Shown: positions 10,153 to 21,013 of the stretch, piece by piece
Numbering within the stretch: the first letter of the stretch is position 1
Layout: each line of letters starts with the position of its first letter
Source: Virgibacillus natechei
GTDB lineage: Bacteria; Bacillota; Bacilli; Bacillales; Amphibacillaceae
Assembly: GCF_026013645.1 (NCBI RefSeq)
Contig: NZ_CP110224.1
Location: 1,798,001 to 1,862,000 of the forward strand
Direction: 5' to 3'
Length of the DNA stretch: 64,000 bases
The notes under the pieces: model-generated
Told to the model about the DNA's origin: nothing
The model's database searches: none
The model's input: only the letters and a program-made list of their open reading frames with translations
Translations under genes and position numbers: made by a program

Positions 10153-10716
10153 ATGACTTTTCTTGATAAAGAGTATAGAGAAATCATTACAAAAGCTGTC
10201 TGTGGCAAGGGGCGCAAGTTTACGCAAGCTACTCATTCCATCGCACCATCACATCGCCCGACAAGTATTTTGGGGTGCTGGGTGATTAATCATTTATATA
10301 ATGCCAAGAAAAAATCAGAGGATACGGTAGAAATTAATGGTAGCTATGACATAAATATTTGGTATTCGTATAATGATAATACAAAGACAGAGGTGGTGAC
10401 AGAGAGGGTAACTTACTCTGATATTATTCCACTTTCTGTTAAAGATGATAACAGCATCAATGATGAATACGATGTTATTGCTAAGGTGATCCAACAACCA
10501 AATTGCCTGGAATGCAAAATTGGTAGTAAAGGGCAAAAGATTTCTGTTGAGATTGAGAGAGAATTTGTAGTGCAAGTCATTGGTGAAACCAAGATTAATG
10601 TAAGAGTGGATCCAAAATGGGATAAACACGATGACGATGATGATGGGTGGGATTTTGAATTAACCGATGAAGAGTTGGGTGACGTAGATCCTGATTTCCT
10701 AAATGAAAAGGATTAG
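10153..10716 (+). CDS. cotE: CotE, outer spore-coat morphogenetic protein
   Basis: CotE assembles the outer coat around the forespore. The protein begins [19 protein letters not shown] and ends in a very acidic Asp/Glu tail ([15 protein letters not shown]...), both hallmarks of CotE. Length 187 is normal. GAGGAGG lies upstream, and CATAAAAT near 10118 could be a sigma-E -10 element, fitting mother-cell expression, but no clear -35 is seen. The gene sits in the conserved ricA-cotE-mutS order and has its own terminator. Confidence 0.93.
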   Translation: MTFLDKEYREIITKAVCGKGRKFTQATHSIAPSHRPTSILGCWVINHLYNAKKKSEDTVEINGSYDINIWYSYNDNTKTEVVTERVTYSDIIPLSVKDDNSINDEYDVIAKVIQQPNCLECKIGSKGQKISVEIEREFVVQVIGETKINVRVDPKWDKHDDDDDGWDFELTDEELGDVDPDFLNEKD

Positions 10717-10719
10717 CTG

Positions 10720-10752
10720 AATTACGAGGGATAATCTTCCTCGTAATTTTTC
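10720..10752 (+). terminator. Intrinsic terminator after cotE
   Basis: A perfect 10-bp stem (AATTACGAGG / CCTCGTAATT) is followed by a T tract. Confidence 0.88.
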
Positions 10753-10833
10753 TGTCGTCTAACATCAACATCTCGATTAACCTGCTAACAATGTGTTATA
10801 GTAGTAGAAGTATATATCGGTTTTGGAGGATAG

Positions 10834-13413
10834 ATGATGGCAAAACACACACCAATGATGGAACAATATTTAAAAATAAAAGCAGAACATCCGGACGCCT
10901 TTTTATTTTATCGATTAGGTGACTTTTATGAGATGTTTTTTGATGACGCAATAAGTGCTGCCAGAGAATTGGAAATAACACTGACGAAACGTGATCCAGG
11001 TCAAAAGGAACCTATTCCTATGTGCGGGGTACCCTATCATGCAGCGGAAAACTATATACAAATTTTAATCGAAAAAGGCTATAAGGTAGCTGTATGCGAA
11101 CAAGTGGAAGATCCAAAAACATCAAAAGGCGTTGTGAAAAGAGAAGTTGTACAACTTGTCACACCAGGAACTGTAATGGAAAGTAAAATGTTAAATGAAG
11201 GTGAGAATAATTACATTGTCAGCCTGTCGCATTTTAGCGATGGGTCATATGTCATTGTATATAATGATTTGTCTACAGGCGAAAATCGGATTGCGCTTAT
11301 TACAAATGGTTGGAATGCCGTTATTCATGAATTATATAATCAACCGGTTAGTGAAATTGTCATTTCCTCCAATTTACCAGAGGATTTAAAAGAACAGTTA
11401 CGTGATCGGTTGCAGGTTACATTATCTTATCAGGATGACGTTAAGTTCAATGCTGAATTTCGTATGCTTAGTGAAAATTTAAATGATGAACGGTTAATGA
11501 AAGCTTTTAGTAGACTATTGAATTATATTCAACATACGCAGAAGCGTTCGCTTGATCATCTACAACAGGTGGAGGTGATTGAACTAGATCATTATATGTC
11601 ACTTGATATGTATTCAAAACGTAATCTTGAATTAACAGAAACGATTTTAAAAAAAGGAAAGCATGGTAGTTTATTATGGGTTCTTGATAGATCAGTAACG
11701 GCTATGGGCTCACGAATGCTAAAAAAATGGTTGGAGCGGCCTTTATTAAATCAGAAGCATATTGAAGAAAGGCTTGAAATTGTAGAAGGTTTTTATCAGG
11801 GCTTTATGGAACGTGATACATTACGTGATATCTTAAAATCAGTTTATGACCTAGAGCGTCTTGCTGGACGTATTGCTTTTGGTAATGTGAATGCTCGCGA
11901 TCTTATTCAATTAAAACAGTCACTACAGAAGATTCCTGAGCTAAAATCAACCCTGGATCAGTTTCCTCATGAAGAGATTAAAGCAGTAGCTGATAACCTG
12001 GTTTATCCTGAACATTTAGTAGATTTATTACATTCAAGTTTAGTAGATAACCCGCCAATATCCGTTAAGGAAGGATCACTTATTAAAGATGGATACAACG
12101 AGCAGCTTGATACCTATCGATATGCTTCTAGAAACGGAAAAAACTGGATTGCCCAACTGGAGCAAAAGGAGAAGCAGGAAACACAAATTAAATCTCTTAA
12201 AATTGGTTATAATCGAGTATTTGGGTACTATATTGAAGTGACAAAAGCGAATTTACATCTATTACCAGAAGGAAGATATGAGAGGAAACAGACACTAACG
12301 AATGCTGAACGTTATATAACACCAGAGTTAAAAGAGAAAGAGCAACTAATATTAGATGCCGAGGAACAAAGTGTAGAACTGGAGTACAATCTATTTATCG
12401 AAATTCGTGAACAAATCAAAGAAGATATACCACGGTTACAATATTTGGCGGATATGGTTAGTACGATTGATGTACTGCAGGCCTTTGCAACAGTGAGTGA
12501 AGCAAATAATTATAAGCGGCCTCAATTTGGGAAGAATCATCTAACAATAACGAGTGGTCGACACCCTGTGATTGAACAGGTTATGAAAGAAGGTTCATTT
12601 GTTCCTAATGATATTTCATTGAATGATAACAAAAATATATTATTAATAACCGGACCCAATATGTCGGGAAAAAGCACCTATATGCGTCAATTGGCATTAA
12701 CAGTAATTATGGGGCAAATTGGATGTTTTGTTCCGAGTGACGAAGCCGAGTTAATTATATTCGATCAAATTTTTACAAGAATTGGGGCTGCTGATGATCT
12801 TGTATCTGGCCAGAGTACGTTTATGGTAGAAATGCTTGAAGCGAATCATGCGATTGCCAATGCGACCGACAGAAGTTTAATTCTACTAGATGAGATCGGT
12901 CGAGGGACAAGTACATATGATGGAATGGCATTAGCACAATCAATTGTTGAATATATTCATAATAATATCCAAGCTAAGACGCTTTTTTCAACCCATTATC
13001 ACGAATTAACAACTTTGGAAGAATCCTTATCAAATTTGAAGAATATTCATGTACGTGCTGAAGAACATGAAGGAAGTGTCGTTTTTTTGCATCAAATTAA
13101 AGATGGGGCAGCAGATGAAAGCTACGGAATTCATGTAGCTAAATTAGCAGATCTTCCGGAGCCTTTAATTGAACGGGCAAGTTCGATTTTAGAGGAATTA
13201 GAAAGCAATGATAAGCCCAAACCAATTACAGGGAAAATAGAGTCTGGACAGTTATCATTTTTCGTAGAAGAAAAGAAATCAGCAAAGAGAGAAGTTATAC
13301 CTGAATCCAATGAAAAAGTAATTGATGATTTAAAAGAGTTGAATCTATTTGAAATGACTCCTTTAGAAGCCATGAATGCATTGTATAAATTACAAAAAAA
13401 CGTAAAAAAGTAA
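10834..13413 (+). CDS. mutS: DNA mismatch repair protein MutS
   Basis: MutS recognises mismatches and bulges and recruits MutL. The mismatch-contact motif is in the N-terminal domain (FYRLGDFYEMFFDDA). The ABC-type ATPase domain has Walker A GPNMSGKST near residue 607, the signature and Walker B LILLDEIGRGTST, and the STHYHELT switch histidine. A C-terminal tail with QLSFF provides a possible beta-clamp-binding peptide. Length 859 is normal. Two adjacent ATG codons (10834 and 10837) follow GGAGG. mutL follows within 30 bases. Confidence 0.97.
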   Translation: MMAKHTPMMEQYLKIKAEHPDAFLFYRLGDFYEMFFDDAISAARELEITLTKRDPGQKEPIPMCGVPYHAAENYIQILIEKGYKVAVCEQVEDPKTSKGVVKREVVQLVTPGTVMESKMLNEGENNYIVSLSHFSDGSYVIVYNDLSTGENRIALITNGWNAVIHELYNQPVSEIVISSNLPEDLKEQLRDRLQVTLSYQDDVKFNAEFRMLSENLNDERLMKAFSRLLNYIQHTQKRSLDHLQQVEVIELDHYMSLDMYSKRNLELTETILKKGKHGSLLWVLDRSVTAMGSRMLKKWLERPLLNQKHIEERLEIVEGFYQGFMERDTLRDILKSVYDLERLAGRIAFGNVNARDLIQLKQSLQKIPELKSTLDQFPHEEIKAVADNLVYPEHLVDLLHSSLVDNPPISVKEGSLIKDGYNEQLDTYRYASRNGKNWIAQLEQKEKQETQIKSLKIGYNRVFGYYIEVTKANLHLLPEGRYERKQTLTNAERYITPELKEKEQLILDAEEQSVELEYNLFIEIREQIKEDIPRLQYLADMVSTIDVLQAFATVSEANNYKRPQFGKNHLTITSGRHPVIEQVMKEGSFVPNDISLNDNKNILLITGPNMSGKSTYMRQLALTVIMGQIGCFVPSDEAELIIFDQIFTRIGAADDLVSGQSTFMVEMLEANHAIANATDRSLILLDEIGRGTSTYDGMALAQSIVEYIHNNIQAKTLFSTHYHELTTLEESLSNLKNIHVRAEEHEGSVVFLHQIKDGAADESYGIHVAKLADLPEPLIERASSILEELESNDKPKPITGKIESGQLSFFVEEKKSAKREVIPESNEKVIDDLKELNLFEMTPLEAMNALYKLQKNVKK

Positions 13414-13440
13414 GTGATTTTCTCAGAAAGGATTGTTTGC

Positions 13441-15300
13441 ATGAAAATTGTACAAATGCCTGATGCATTAGCTAATAAAATCGCGGCTGGCGAAGTTGTT
13501 GAACGGCCTGCATCTGTTGTGAAGGAATTAGTGGAAAACAGTATTGATGCAAACAGTACATGGATTAAAATTGAAATCTCGGAGGCAGGATTACAGCAAA
13601 TAAAAATAACGGATGATGGGGATGGCATGTCTGAAGAGGATGGTGAAAAAGCCTTTTTACCTCATGCCACAAGCAAAATAAAAGAAGAAAATGACTTGTT
13701 TCATGTAAAAACACTTGGTTTTCGTGGGGAAGCACTTGCCAGTATTGCATCAGTTAGCCGATTAACTGTAAAGACATCTCAAGGGGACGCGGCAGGTACT
13801 TTGTTATCATTAGAAGGCGGAAAAATCGTCGATAAAACAAAAAGTGATGCGCGAAGGGGTTCAGAAATTGTTGTTAACGATTTGTTTTATAATACACCAG
13901 CAAGGTTAAAATATATGAAAAGTCTTCATACGGAACTAGGACATATTACAGACCTGCTTAATCGAATAGCCTTAGCTCATCCTGAAATAAGGTTTGAAGC
14001 AACACATAATGGGAAATCGCTGTTTCATACGCCTGGTACTGGTGACATGCTTAACGTTATTTCACAGGTATATGGGATGGGTACAGCAAAAAAAATGTTA
14101 CGAATTAAACAGGAGACACTTGATTTTTCTATTCAGGGTTATATCGCTAGACCGGAAGTGACAAGGGCGTCAAGATCCTATATTTCTACTATTATCAATG
14201 GTCGTTTCGTTAAAAGCATTCCGCTAAATAAGGCTATTATTCAAGCCTATCACACCTTATTGCCAATTGGTCGTTCGCCAATTGTTGTGCTATCCATTCA
14301 AATGGACCCTATTTTAGTTGATGTTAATGTACACCCAACAAAGCAGGAAGTCCGCTTTAGTAAAGAAAAGGAATTATTTGCAGCAATTGAAGAGACGATT
14401 AAAAATAAATTCAGAGAAATAACCCTAATTCCAGAAGTGCATAAACAGCAATTCAAAAAGGATAAATCCGAGCAACATACCATGCGTTTTGAAGAACCCA
14501 TTAACCAAGCTCAGTCATCTGTAAGGACTACAGACGACACCATAATCAATGAACCGCAACCTGTAATGATGGACAATCAACAGCAGGAACCGCACAGTGG
14601 AACACCATTTCTTCAGAAAAGTGTTCAAACGGAGCAGTCACCATTAGAAGCAGAAGCAGAAGCAGAAGCAGAGTTAAAGGATAACTCGAATTATAAGGAA
14701 GAGGAGTTCACGAAACAACGCATTCCTGCCATGTACCCAATTGGTCAACTGCAAGGAACCTATATACTAGCGCAAAATGAAAATGGCTTGTATATGGTAG
14801 ATCAGCATGCTGCCCAGGAACGAATTAAATATGAATTCTTTAAGAAAAAATTAGGGGATACGAATAATGAATTACAGCAACTGTTACTCCCACTAACATT
14901 TGAATTCTCCAAACAAGAATCTATTTTTATAGAACAATATAAAGCGGAATTAGAGAATGTAGGTTTATTTTTTGAATCGTTTGGTCAGCAAAGCTATATT
15001 ATACGTTCACATCCAAATTGGTTCCCGAATGGATTTGAAGAAGAGGTAATACGGGAAATGATTGACCAAATTATGCAAGACGAAAAAGTTAATGTAGAAA
15101 TAATTAGAGAAGACGCGGCAATTTTAATGTCGTGCAAACGATCGATTAAGGCAAATCATTATTTAAATCATGATGATATGTTTCGGTTATTGGATGATTT
15201 ACGGCAATCAACAGATCCATTTACATGTCCACATGGTAGACCGATAATTGTACACTTTTCTACGTATGAACTCGAAAAGATGTTTAAACGTGTGATGTAA
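13441..15300 (+). CDS. mutL: DNA mismatch repair protein MutL
   Basis: MutL couples mismatch recognition to strand nicking. The GHKL ATPase domain has [15 protein letters not shown] and GFRGEAL. The C-terminal endonuclease motif [12 protein letters not shown] (D-Q-H-A-x2-E-x4-E) is intact, as expected in bacteria lacking MutH. I start at ATG 13441, preceded by AGAAAGGA, giving 619 residues. The linker contains a short in-frame (GAAGCA) repeat near 14648-14673 encoding EAEAEAEAE, which could vary in length without a frameshift. It is downstream of and probably co-transcribed with mutS. Confidence 0.97.
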   Translation: MKIVQMPDALANKIAAGEVVERPASVVKELVENSIDANSTWIKIEISEAGLQQIKITDDGDGMSEEDGEKAFLPHATSKIKEENDLFHVKTLGFRGEALASIASVSRLTVKTSQGDAAGTLLSLEGGKIVDKTKSDARRGSEIVVNDLFYNTPARLKYMKSLHTELGHITDLLNRIALAHPEIRFEATHNGKSLFHTPGTGDMLNVISQVYGMGTAKKMLRIKQETLDFSIQGYIARPEVTRASRSYISTIINGRFVKSIPLNKAIIQAYHTLLPIGRSPIVVLSIQMDPILVDVNVHPTKQEVRFSKEKELFAAIEETIKNKFREITLIPEVHKQQFKKDKSEQHTMRFEEPINQAQSSVRTTDDTIINEPQPVMMDNQQQEPHSGTPFLQKSVQTEQSPLEAEAEAEAELKDNSNYKEEEFTKQRIPAMYPIGQLQGTYILAQNENGLYMVDQHAAQERIKYEFFKKKLGDTNNELQQLLLPLTFEFSKQESIFIEQYKAELENVGLFFESFGQQSYIIRSHPNWFPNGFEEEVIREMIDQIMQDEKVNVEIIREDAAILMSCKRSIKANHYLNHDDMFRLLDDLRQSTDPFTCPHGRPIIVHFSTYELEKMFKRVM

Positions 15301-15358
15301 GATGTATAAATAATCTGTGCCACGTTAAAGCTATAAAAAAAGCAAAACGAGGTGCACG

Positions 15359-15808
15359 ATGGAAAATCAAAAGCTTGTTAATTTCTTGAATCAATTATTA
15401 TCAAATCACTTTGTTATGTACGTTAAGTTACATCGATATCATTGGTTTGTTCAAGGACGGCATTTCTTTGTGTTACATGAAAAGTTCGAAGAGTTGTATC
15501 AGGGTTTCGCAGAAGATCTTGATGAAATTGCGGAGCGTATACTAATGATAGGCGGGAAGCCCCTGGCAACCATGAGTAAATTTTTGAAAGAAGCAACTTT
15601 AATTGAAGCGAATGCAGATGATAAGGAAGATGAAATGATAGCCCAGCTCATCCAGGACTTTGAACAAATAATTTCAGAAATTCGTAATGAAGGGATGACT
15701 TATGCAGAGGATCAAAAAGATGAACCTACTATTGATCTGCTAATTTCTATTCAAGCGAAAATGGAGAAACATATTTGGATGCTTAGGGCTTATCAAGCAT
15801 ATGAATAA
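15359..15808 (+). CDS. Dps-family ferritin-like protein
   Basis: Dps proteins form 12-subunit cages that oxidise and store iron with hydrogen peroxide, protecting DNA. The ferroxidase ligands are recognisable: HRYHWFVQGRHFF, then a His-x-x-Phe...Glu helix, then DLDEIAERI. The 149-residue length is standard. It has a GAGGTG ribosome site and lies between mutL and miaA, a place where the B. subtilis model carries other genes. No PerR-like box is visible upstream. Which Dps paralogue it is cannot be decided by eye. Confidence 0.9.
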   Translation: MENQKLVNFLNQLLSNHFVMYVKLHRYHWFVQGRHFFVLHEKFEELYQGFAEDLDEIAERILMIGGKPLATMSKFLKEATLIEANADDKEDEMIAQLIQDFEQIISEIRNEGMTYAEDQKDEPTIDLLISIQAKMEKHIWMLRAYQAYE

Positions 15809-15831
15809 AAGGATCATTTAGGGGAATACGA

Positions 15832-16767
15832 ATGAAAAAAACGGTAATAGTCATTGTCGGACCAACTGCAGTAGGTAAAACTAAATTAAGTATTGAAATT
15901 GCCAAACGATTTAATGGTGAGATTATTAGCGGTGACTCTATGCAGGTCTATAAGGGCATGGATATAGGTACAGCAAAAATTACTGAAGAGGAAATGCAGG
16001 GAATTAAACATTATATGATTGATATGAAAAATCCTGATGAAGATTTTTCTGTGGCTGACTTTCAATATTACGTTCAAACATATATTAATGAAATTTCTGC
16101 TCGCGGAAAAACACCTATTATAGTTGGAGGCAGTGGTTTATACATTCAGGCTGCACTATATAATTATAATTTCTCCAATCAAAAAAGAGATGATTCTGTT
16201 ACAAATTATTTGGAGAAAGTAATAGAGAAGGAGGGAATTCAGCCTCTTTACGATCGCTTGAGAAAATTAGATCCAGGTCAGGCTGATAAAATTCATCCAA
16301 ATAATCATCGCCGGGTTATTCGAGCGCTGGAAATCTATGAAACAACAGGCATGACGATGACTGAATACCAGCAAGAACAAAAACGTGATTCAGTATATAA
16401 CGAAATCATGATTGGATTGGAGATGGATAGAGAACTTCTATATAAGAGAATCAACCAGCGTATTGATGTGATGTTGGAAAGTGGCTTAGTAAATGAAGTG
16501 AAGCATTTATATGAACAAGGCTTTGAAAAATGTCAATCCCTGAAAGCAATTGGCTATAAAGAATTTATACCTTACATAAATGGGGAGCAACAAATTGGTC
16601 AGTGTATTGAGTTACTAAAACGAAATTCCAGAAGGTATGCCAAACGCCAATATACATGGTTTAAAAATAAAATGGATATTACATGGTATGGCCTTACACC
16701 AGAAACAAGTGATATAACATTTGAAATAATTTTAAATGAACTAGCAGGAGTTTTAAAAAACAAATAG
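15832..16767 (+). CDS. miaA: tRNA dimethylallyltransferase
   Basis: MiaA transfers a dimethylallyl group to A37 of tRNAs reading UNN codons; MiaB later thiomethylates it. The P-loop GPTAVGKT is near the N-terminus, followed by SGDSMQVYKGMDIGTAK and, later, the RRVIRALEIYETTG and SLKAIGYKE motifs. Length 311 is normal. It lies 23 bases after dps and is followed by hfq, the conserved miaA-hfq pair. Confidence 0.96.
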   Translation: MKKTVIVIVGPTAVGKTKLSIEIAKRFNGEIISGDSMQVYKGMDIGTAKITEEEMQGIKHYMIDMKNPDEDFSVADFQYYVQTYINEISARGKTPIIVGGSGLYIQAALYNYNFSNQKRDDSVTNYLEKVIEKEGIQPLYDRLRKLDPGQADKIHPNNHRRVIRALEIYETTGMTMTEYQQEQKRDSVYNEIMIGLEMDRELLYKRINQRIDVMLESGLVNEVKHLYEQGFEKCQSLKAIGYKEFIPYINGEQQIGQCIELLKRNSRRYAKRQYTWFKNKMDITWYGLTPETSDITFEIILNELAGVLKNK

Positions 16768-16805
16768 AATTATATAGATATAGATAGAAAAGAGGAGGAA
16801 GGGTT

Positions 16806-17030
16806 ATGGCTCAAACAGTGAATATCCAAGATCAATATTTAAATCAACTAAGGAAAAATCACATCTCAGCTACTTTATTTTTAACAAATGGATTTCAATT
16901 GAGAGGAATTGTTAAAGCTTTTGACAATTTCACTATAGTGTTTGAAACGGATGGAAAAGAGCAACTTATTTATAAACACGCGATATCTACATTTGCGCCT
17001 TCTAAAAATATTAGCCTTGAAAAAGAATGA
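16806..17030 (+). CDS. hfq: RNA chaperone Hfq
   Basis: Hfq is a hexameric Sm-like RNA-binding protein. Both Sm motifs are clear: the N-terminal [11 protein letters not shown], then [18 protein letters not shown], and the Sm2 [13 protein letters not shown]. The 74-residue length is that of the short Gram-positive Hfq without a long disordered tail. AGAGGAGG lies before the ATG. A very strong terminator begins directly at the stop codon. Confidence 0.96.
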   Translation: MAQTVNIQDQYLNQLRKNHISATLFLTNGFQLRGIVKAFDNFTIVFETDGKEQLIYKHAISTFAPSKNISLEKE

Positions 17031-17072
17031 AAATAAAGAACAGACGCGGCAACGCGTCTGTTCTTTATTTTT
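17031..17072 (+). terminator. Intrinsic terminator after hfq
   Basis: A perfect 18-bp stem closed by a GCAA (GNRA-type) tetraloop runs from 17031 to 17070 and ends in T residues. The following TTATCGCAGTTTAAC recurs near 23889. Confidence 0.93.
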
Positions 17073-17181
17073 ATCGCAGTTTAACGAGCAGTAAAACCCT
17101 CACTGAATAAGTTTTACTTTATAGGCATTTGTCACAACATTTTATATACAGCGTATACTGTTTTGAATAAGGAGTGATGGT

Positions 17182-18126
17182 ATGGAGACACAAATGATTC
17201 GAAATAAAAATGGAAAAATTAATATCGTGCTACAGGATAAAAAAGAATTGAAAATGGAAAACCACAATCAAGTGCACTATATTGAAAACAGTCCATATTC
17301 TCATATCGATCAGCAATTTTCATCGTTTATAGCTATGAATGAATTGAAACGAACGATAAAGGAAATATATGCTACTATTATAATTAACGAAAAGCGAAAA
17401 GAAATAGGATTAATCAGTTCAAAGCAAGTGCTTCATATGCTTTTTAAGGGTAACCCAGGTACAGGTAAAACAACGGTTGCAAGAAAACTTGCTAAAATAT
17501 ACTTTGAGATGAACCTTTTATCAAAAGGACATTTTATTGAAGCAGAAAGAGCTGATCTGGTAGGTGAATACATTGGTCAAACTGCGCAGAAAACGCGAGC
17601 TATTATTCAAAAATCAATGGGTGGAATATTATTTATTGATGAAGCCTATTCATTAGCACGTGGTGGCGAAAAAGATTTTGGCAAAGAAGCAATTGATACA
17701 TTAGTAAAACACATGGAAGATGATCATAATGATTTTGTGTTGATTTTAGCAGGATATCCATATGAAATGGATCGCTTTTTAACATTAAATCCTGGGCTTC
17801 AATCCAGGTTTCCATTTATCCTGGATTTTGAGGATTATGAGGTGGATCAACTAATGGATATTGCCAGGCAAATGGCTTCAGAAAGAGAATACAGGTTAAC
17901 CAAGGAAGCTGAATGGGAATTAAGAAGTCGGTTATATAAAAAAACGACTGAAATGAAAAGAAACTTTTCTAATGCACGTTATGTGCGAAATGTTATTGAG
18001 AACGCAATTAGAAAGCATGCAGTGAGATTATTGGCGCAGAATCAAATTTCCACCGAAGATTTAATTCAGTTAAGTTGGAAGGATATAAAAGGAGAATTAT
18101 CGGATTCACAGTCGAGGTATATATAG
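17182..18126 (+). CDS. spoVK: SpoVK, AAA+ stage V sporulation protein
   Basis: SpoVK is a CbbX-type AAA+ ATPase of the mother cell needed for spore maturation. Walker A GNPGTGKTT is near residue 91 and Walker B GGILFIDEAY near residue 152; a sensor/arginine-finger region LNPGLQSRFPF follows. Length 314 is in the family range. AAGGAG precedes the ATG. Control by sigma-E is known in Bacillus; I could not find a convincing sigma-E promoter here. It stands next to hfq, as in relatives. Confidence 0.93.
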   Translation: METQMIRNKNGKINIVLQDKKELKMENHNQVHYIENSPYSHIDQQFSSFIAMNELKRTIKEIYATIIINEKRKEIGLISSKQVLHMLFKGNPGTGKTTVARKLAKIYFEMNLLSKGHFIEAERADLVGEYIGQTAQKTRAIIQKSMGGILFIDEAYSLARGGEKDFGKEAIDTLVKHMEDDHNDFVLILAGYPYEMDRFLTLNPGLQSRFPFILDFEDYEVDQLMDIARQMASEREYRLTKEAEWELRSRLYKKTTEMKRNFSNARYVRNVIENAIRKHAVRLLAQNQISTEDLIQLSWKDIKGELSDSQSRYI

Positions 18127-18235
18127 CTTTTTGTACTATGCATTCTTTGGTATGATATAAAGTATAGCATTATGATGTTCTTGCAGATAGGGAAGTATAA
18201 CTTACCTACTGCTCACTGGATAAACCGTCATGTCC

Positions 18236-18307
18236 TGGGACTGCGCGTAAATGCTCGCCCCACCGAAAATCATTGGGACTGCGCGTAAATGCTCGCCCCA
18301 CCGAAAA
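18236..18307. repeat. Tandem 34-bp repeat in the spoVK-hflX gap
   Basis: Two exact 34-bp copies (18236-18269 and 18274-18307) begin TGGGACTGCGCGTAAATG and are spaced 38 bp apart. A third partial copy with the same first 18 bases is at 24280. The whole 367-base gap 18127-18493 is free of genes. It also carries copies of the CAGATAGGGAAG and GTTTTCTAATAAG repeat parts seen near 6400 and 21700. It looks like a composite intergenic repeat unit. Confidence 0.7.
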
Positions 18308-18493
18308 ACAGTGTCGAAATGCTGGCATTAGCAAGCACGTCGTATGCGTCATAAGTGCGGGCTAGGACATTCGACTAAAGTTTTGCACTCCAAGTATAAG
18401 GGAGTCTAAGAAAGCAATGAACTTATTTCTAAGAATCCCTTTAACGAAAGCCACGTTTTCTAATAAGTGTGTTACAGAAAGAGGTTAGCATAA

Positions 18494-19729
18494 ATGTCAG
18501 AAGAAAAAATACTAATCATTGCAGTTAAAAGTCCAGAACAGACCGATGTACGGTTCCAATCCTCTCTAGAAGAGTTGGTAGCTTTGAGTAAAACAGCGGG
18601 TGGTACAGTTAATAAAGTTATGACTCAAAATCGTAGTCGTATCCATCCTGCTACTTACATTGGTGAGGGAAAAATCGATGAAATTAAACGAGAGATAGAT
18701 GAATTTGATATTGATCTAGTTATATCTAATGATGAATTATCTTCAGGGCAATTGAGAAACTTAGGTAATCGTTTTGGTACTCGGCTAATTGATCGCAGTC
18801 AGCTTATTTTGGACATTTTTGCACAACGTGCCCAAACAAAAGAAGGAAAACTCCAAGTGGAACTTGCTCAATTGGAATATCTGTTACCAAGACTTCATGG
18901 TCAAGGTGAAGCAATGTCACGCCTGGGGGCAGGAATTGGTACTAGAGGGCCTGGTGAAACAAAATTAGAAACAGACCAACGTCATATCAGACGCAAAATA
19001 TATGATGTTAAAAGACGATTGAAATTAGTTATAGCCCAACGTGAACAATATCGCAAACGAAGAAAATCAAATGAGGTTTTCCAAATAGCTATTGTAGGCT
19101 ATACAAATGCAGGAAAGTCCACTTTGTTTAACCAGTTAACCAATAGTAATTCATTAGAAGAAAATAAATTATTCGCCACACTTGATCCATTAACACGTGA
19201 AATACAGCTTCCATCTGGTTTTCACTCCTTAGTTACAGATACAGTAGGATTTCTTCAGGATCTGCCTACATCCTTAATCGCATCCTTTCGTTCTACTTTG
19301 GAAGAAGTTACCGAAGCAGATTTCATATTGCATGTTGTAGATAGTTCACATCCCGACCAAGTACAGCAACAAGATATTGTGATGAAGCAACTCGAGGATT
19401 TAGAGGCTCAACATATACCAATGCTTACCATTTACAATAAAAAAGATTTAGTTATGAATGATATAATTCCAGTTAATCATCCGTATATCTTTATAAGTGC
19501 ATATGAAAGACCTGATTTACAATCGGTACTGGAGAAAATAGAAGCTATTTTAAAAGAACAATGGGATAGATATACAATAAAATTAGAACCTCATGAGGGT
19601 AGAACACTTAAGCGCCTTGAATATGAGACCATCGTAATAGATCAATATTTCGATGAAGAAACGGACCAATATATTACGAAAGGCTTTATGAGGAAGGCAC
19701 ACCCATTCACAGGATTGTTAAAGGAGTAG
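18494..19729 (+). CDS. hflX: GTPase HflX
   Basis: HflX is a ribosome-associated GTPase that splits stalled or heat-damaged ribosomes. An N-terminal HflX domain with RGPGETKLETDQR is followed by the G domain: G1 GYTNAGKST near residue 203, G3 DTVGF, and G4 near YNKKDL. Length 411 is typical. AGAGGTTAG lies before the ATG. ynbB starts nine bases after it, matching the conserved hflX-ynbB-glnR-glnA series. Confidence 0.95.
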   Translation: MSEEKILIIAVKSPEQTDVRFQSSLEELVALSKTAGGTVNKVMTQNRSRIHPATYIGEGKIDEIKREIDEFDIDLVISNDELSSGQLRNLGNRFGTRLIDRSQLILDIFAQRAQTKEGKLQVELAQLEYLLPRLHGQGEAMSRLGAGIGTRGPGETKLETDQRHIRRKIYDVKRRLKLVIAQREQYRKRRKSNEVFQIAIVGYTNAGKSTLFNQLTNSNSLEENKLFATLDPLTREIQLPSGFHSLVTDTVGFLQDLPTSLIASFRSTLEEVTEADFILHVVDSSHPDQVQQQDIVMKQLEDLEAQHIPMLTIYNKKDLVMNDIIPVNHPYIFISAYERPDLQSVLEKIEAILKEQWDRYTIKLEPHEGRTLKRLEYETIVIDQYFDEETDQYITKGFMRKAHPFTGLLKE

Positions 19730-19738
19730 TAGCAACAA

Positions 19739-20971
19739 ATGATTGACCACATGATAAAACAGGCAGAAGAAGATTGCGATATCGAATACAAAAAAATCAA
19801 TTCCATAGTTGAGAAAAACCAAAAGCGGGTTCTCGATGCATTCAAGAAAAACAGGATAAGTGATGGCCACTTTAGTTCAACTACAGGTTATGGTTATGAT
19901 GACTTAGGGCGTGAAGGTTTAGAAGCGGTCTACGCAGACGTATTTGGAGGAGAAGATTCCTTAGTAAGGCCGCAGCTAGTTTCAGGAACACACGCAATAT
20001 CCACTGCTTTATTCGGCTTATTGCGTCCAGGTAATGAACTACTGTATATAACAGGTAAACCTTACGATACTTTAGAAGAAGTGATAGGCAAGAGAGGGGA
20101 TAACACCGGTTCATTAATGGATTTTAATATTACATACAATGAAGTGAATTTAAATGAAAATGGAACTGTCGATTTTGAAGCGGTCAAACATCATATTTCC
20201 AACCAAACGAAGGTTATCGGGATACAACGCTCCAAAGGTTATGATGAACGTCCATCTTTTACAATAGCTGAAATTGAAAAAATGGTTCGCTTCATCAAAA
20301 ATTTAAATGAAGACTTAATTGTTTTTGTAGATAACTGTTATGGAGAATTTGTGGAAGAAAAGGAACCACTACATGTAGGTGCAGATATTATTGCAGGATC
20401 ATTAATTAAAAACCCAGGAGGAGGCATTGTTCGTGCAGGAGGCTATATTGCCGGAAATGAGGAATTGGTTTTTCAGTGTGCGAACCATTTAACAGCGCCA
20501 GGTCTGGGAAAGGAAACTGGCGCAACCTTAAACATGTTGCAAGAAATGTATCAGGGTTTCTTCTTAGCTCCGCATATTGTAGGCGAAGCATTAAAAGGTG
20601 CAGTTTTCACGGCTAGATTTTTGGAATTAAACGGTTATTTAACTGTTCCTCATTATCAAGCCAAACGGACAGACCTCATTCAATCGGTTACATTTAAGCA
20701 ACCGGATCAAATGATAGCTTTTTGCCAAGCCATACAGCAAAACTCTCCAATCAATTCTTATGTAACACCGTATCCAAGTGCTATGCCTGGGTATGAGGAT
20801 GAGGTTATTATGGCAGCAGGGACTTTCATTCAAGGAGCAAGCATTGAATTATCAGCTGATGGCCCTATTAGAGAGCCCTACACCGCCTTTGTGCAAGGTG
20901 GGCTTACATATGCTCATGTTAAGCTTGCATTAATTGAATCTGTAAAAGTATTGGAAAGGAATAACCGTTAG
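19739..20971 (+). CDS. ynbB: YnbB, PLP-dependent methionine-gamma-lyase-like protein
   Basis: This is a member of the family once labelled aluminium resistance protein and now methionine gamma-lyase family; its true substrate is not established. It shows the fold-type-I PLP pattern: LVSGTHAIS near residue 82, VDNCYGEFVE with the PLP-contact Asp, and the Schiff-base lysine in GSLIKNPGGG. Length 410 is normal. ATG 19739 is about 12 bases after GGAG; ATG 19751 is an alternative. It has a strong terminator and probably shares the hflX transcript. Confidence 0.9.
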   Translation: MIDHMIKQAEEDCDIEYKKINSIVEKNQKRVLDAFKKNRISDGHFSSTTGYGYDDLGREGLEAVYADVFGGEDSLVRPQLVSGTHAISTALFGLLRPGNELLYITGKPYDTLEEVIGKRGDNTGSLMDFNITYNEVNLNENGTVDFEAVKHHISNQTKVIGIQRSKGYDERPSFTIAEIEKMVRFIKNLNEDLIVFVDNCYGEFVEEKEPLHVGADIIAGSLIKNPGGGIVRAGGYIAGNEELVFQCANHLTAPGLGKETGATLNMLQEMYQGFFLAPHIVGEALKGAVFTARFLELNGYLTVPHYQAKRTDLIQSVTFKQPDQMIAFCQAIQQNSPINSYVTPYPSAMPGYEDEVIMAAGTFIQGASIELSADGPIREPYTAFVQGGLTYAHVKLALIESVKVLERNNR

Positions 20972-20973
20972 CG

Positions 20974-21013
20974 AAAAAGAAGAGATCATTCATGAATGTT
21001 CTCTTCTTTTTTA
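20974..21013 (+). terminator. Intrinsic terminator after ynbB
   Basis: AAAAGAAGAGA pairs with TCTCTTCTTTT, with an inner CATT/AATG extension, followed by a T run. Confidence 0.9.
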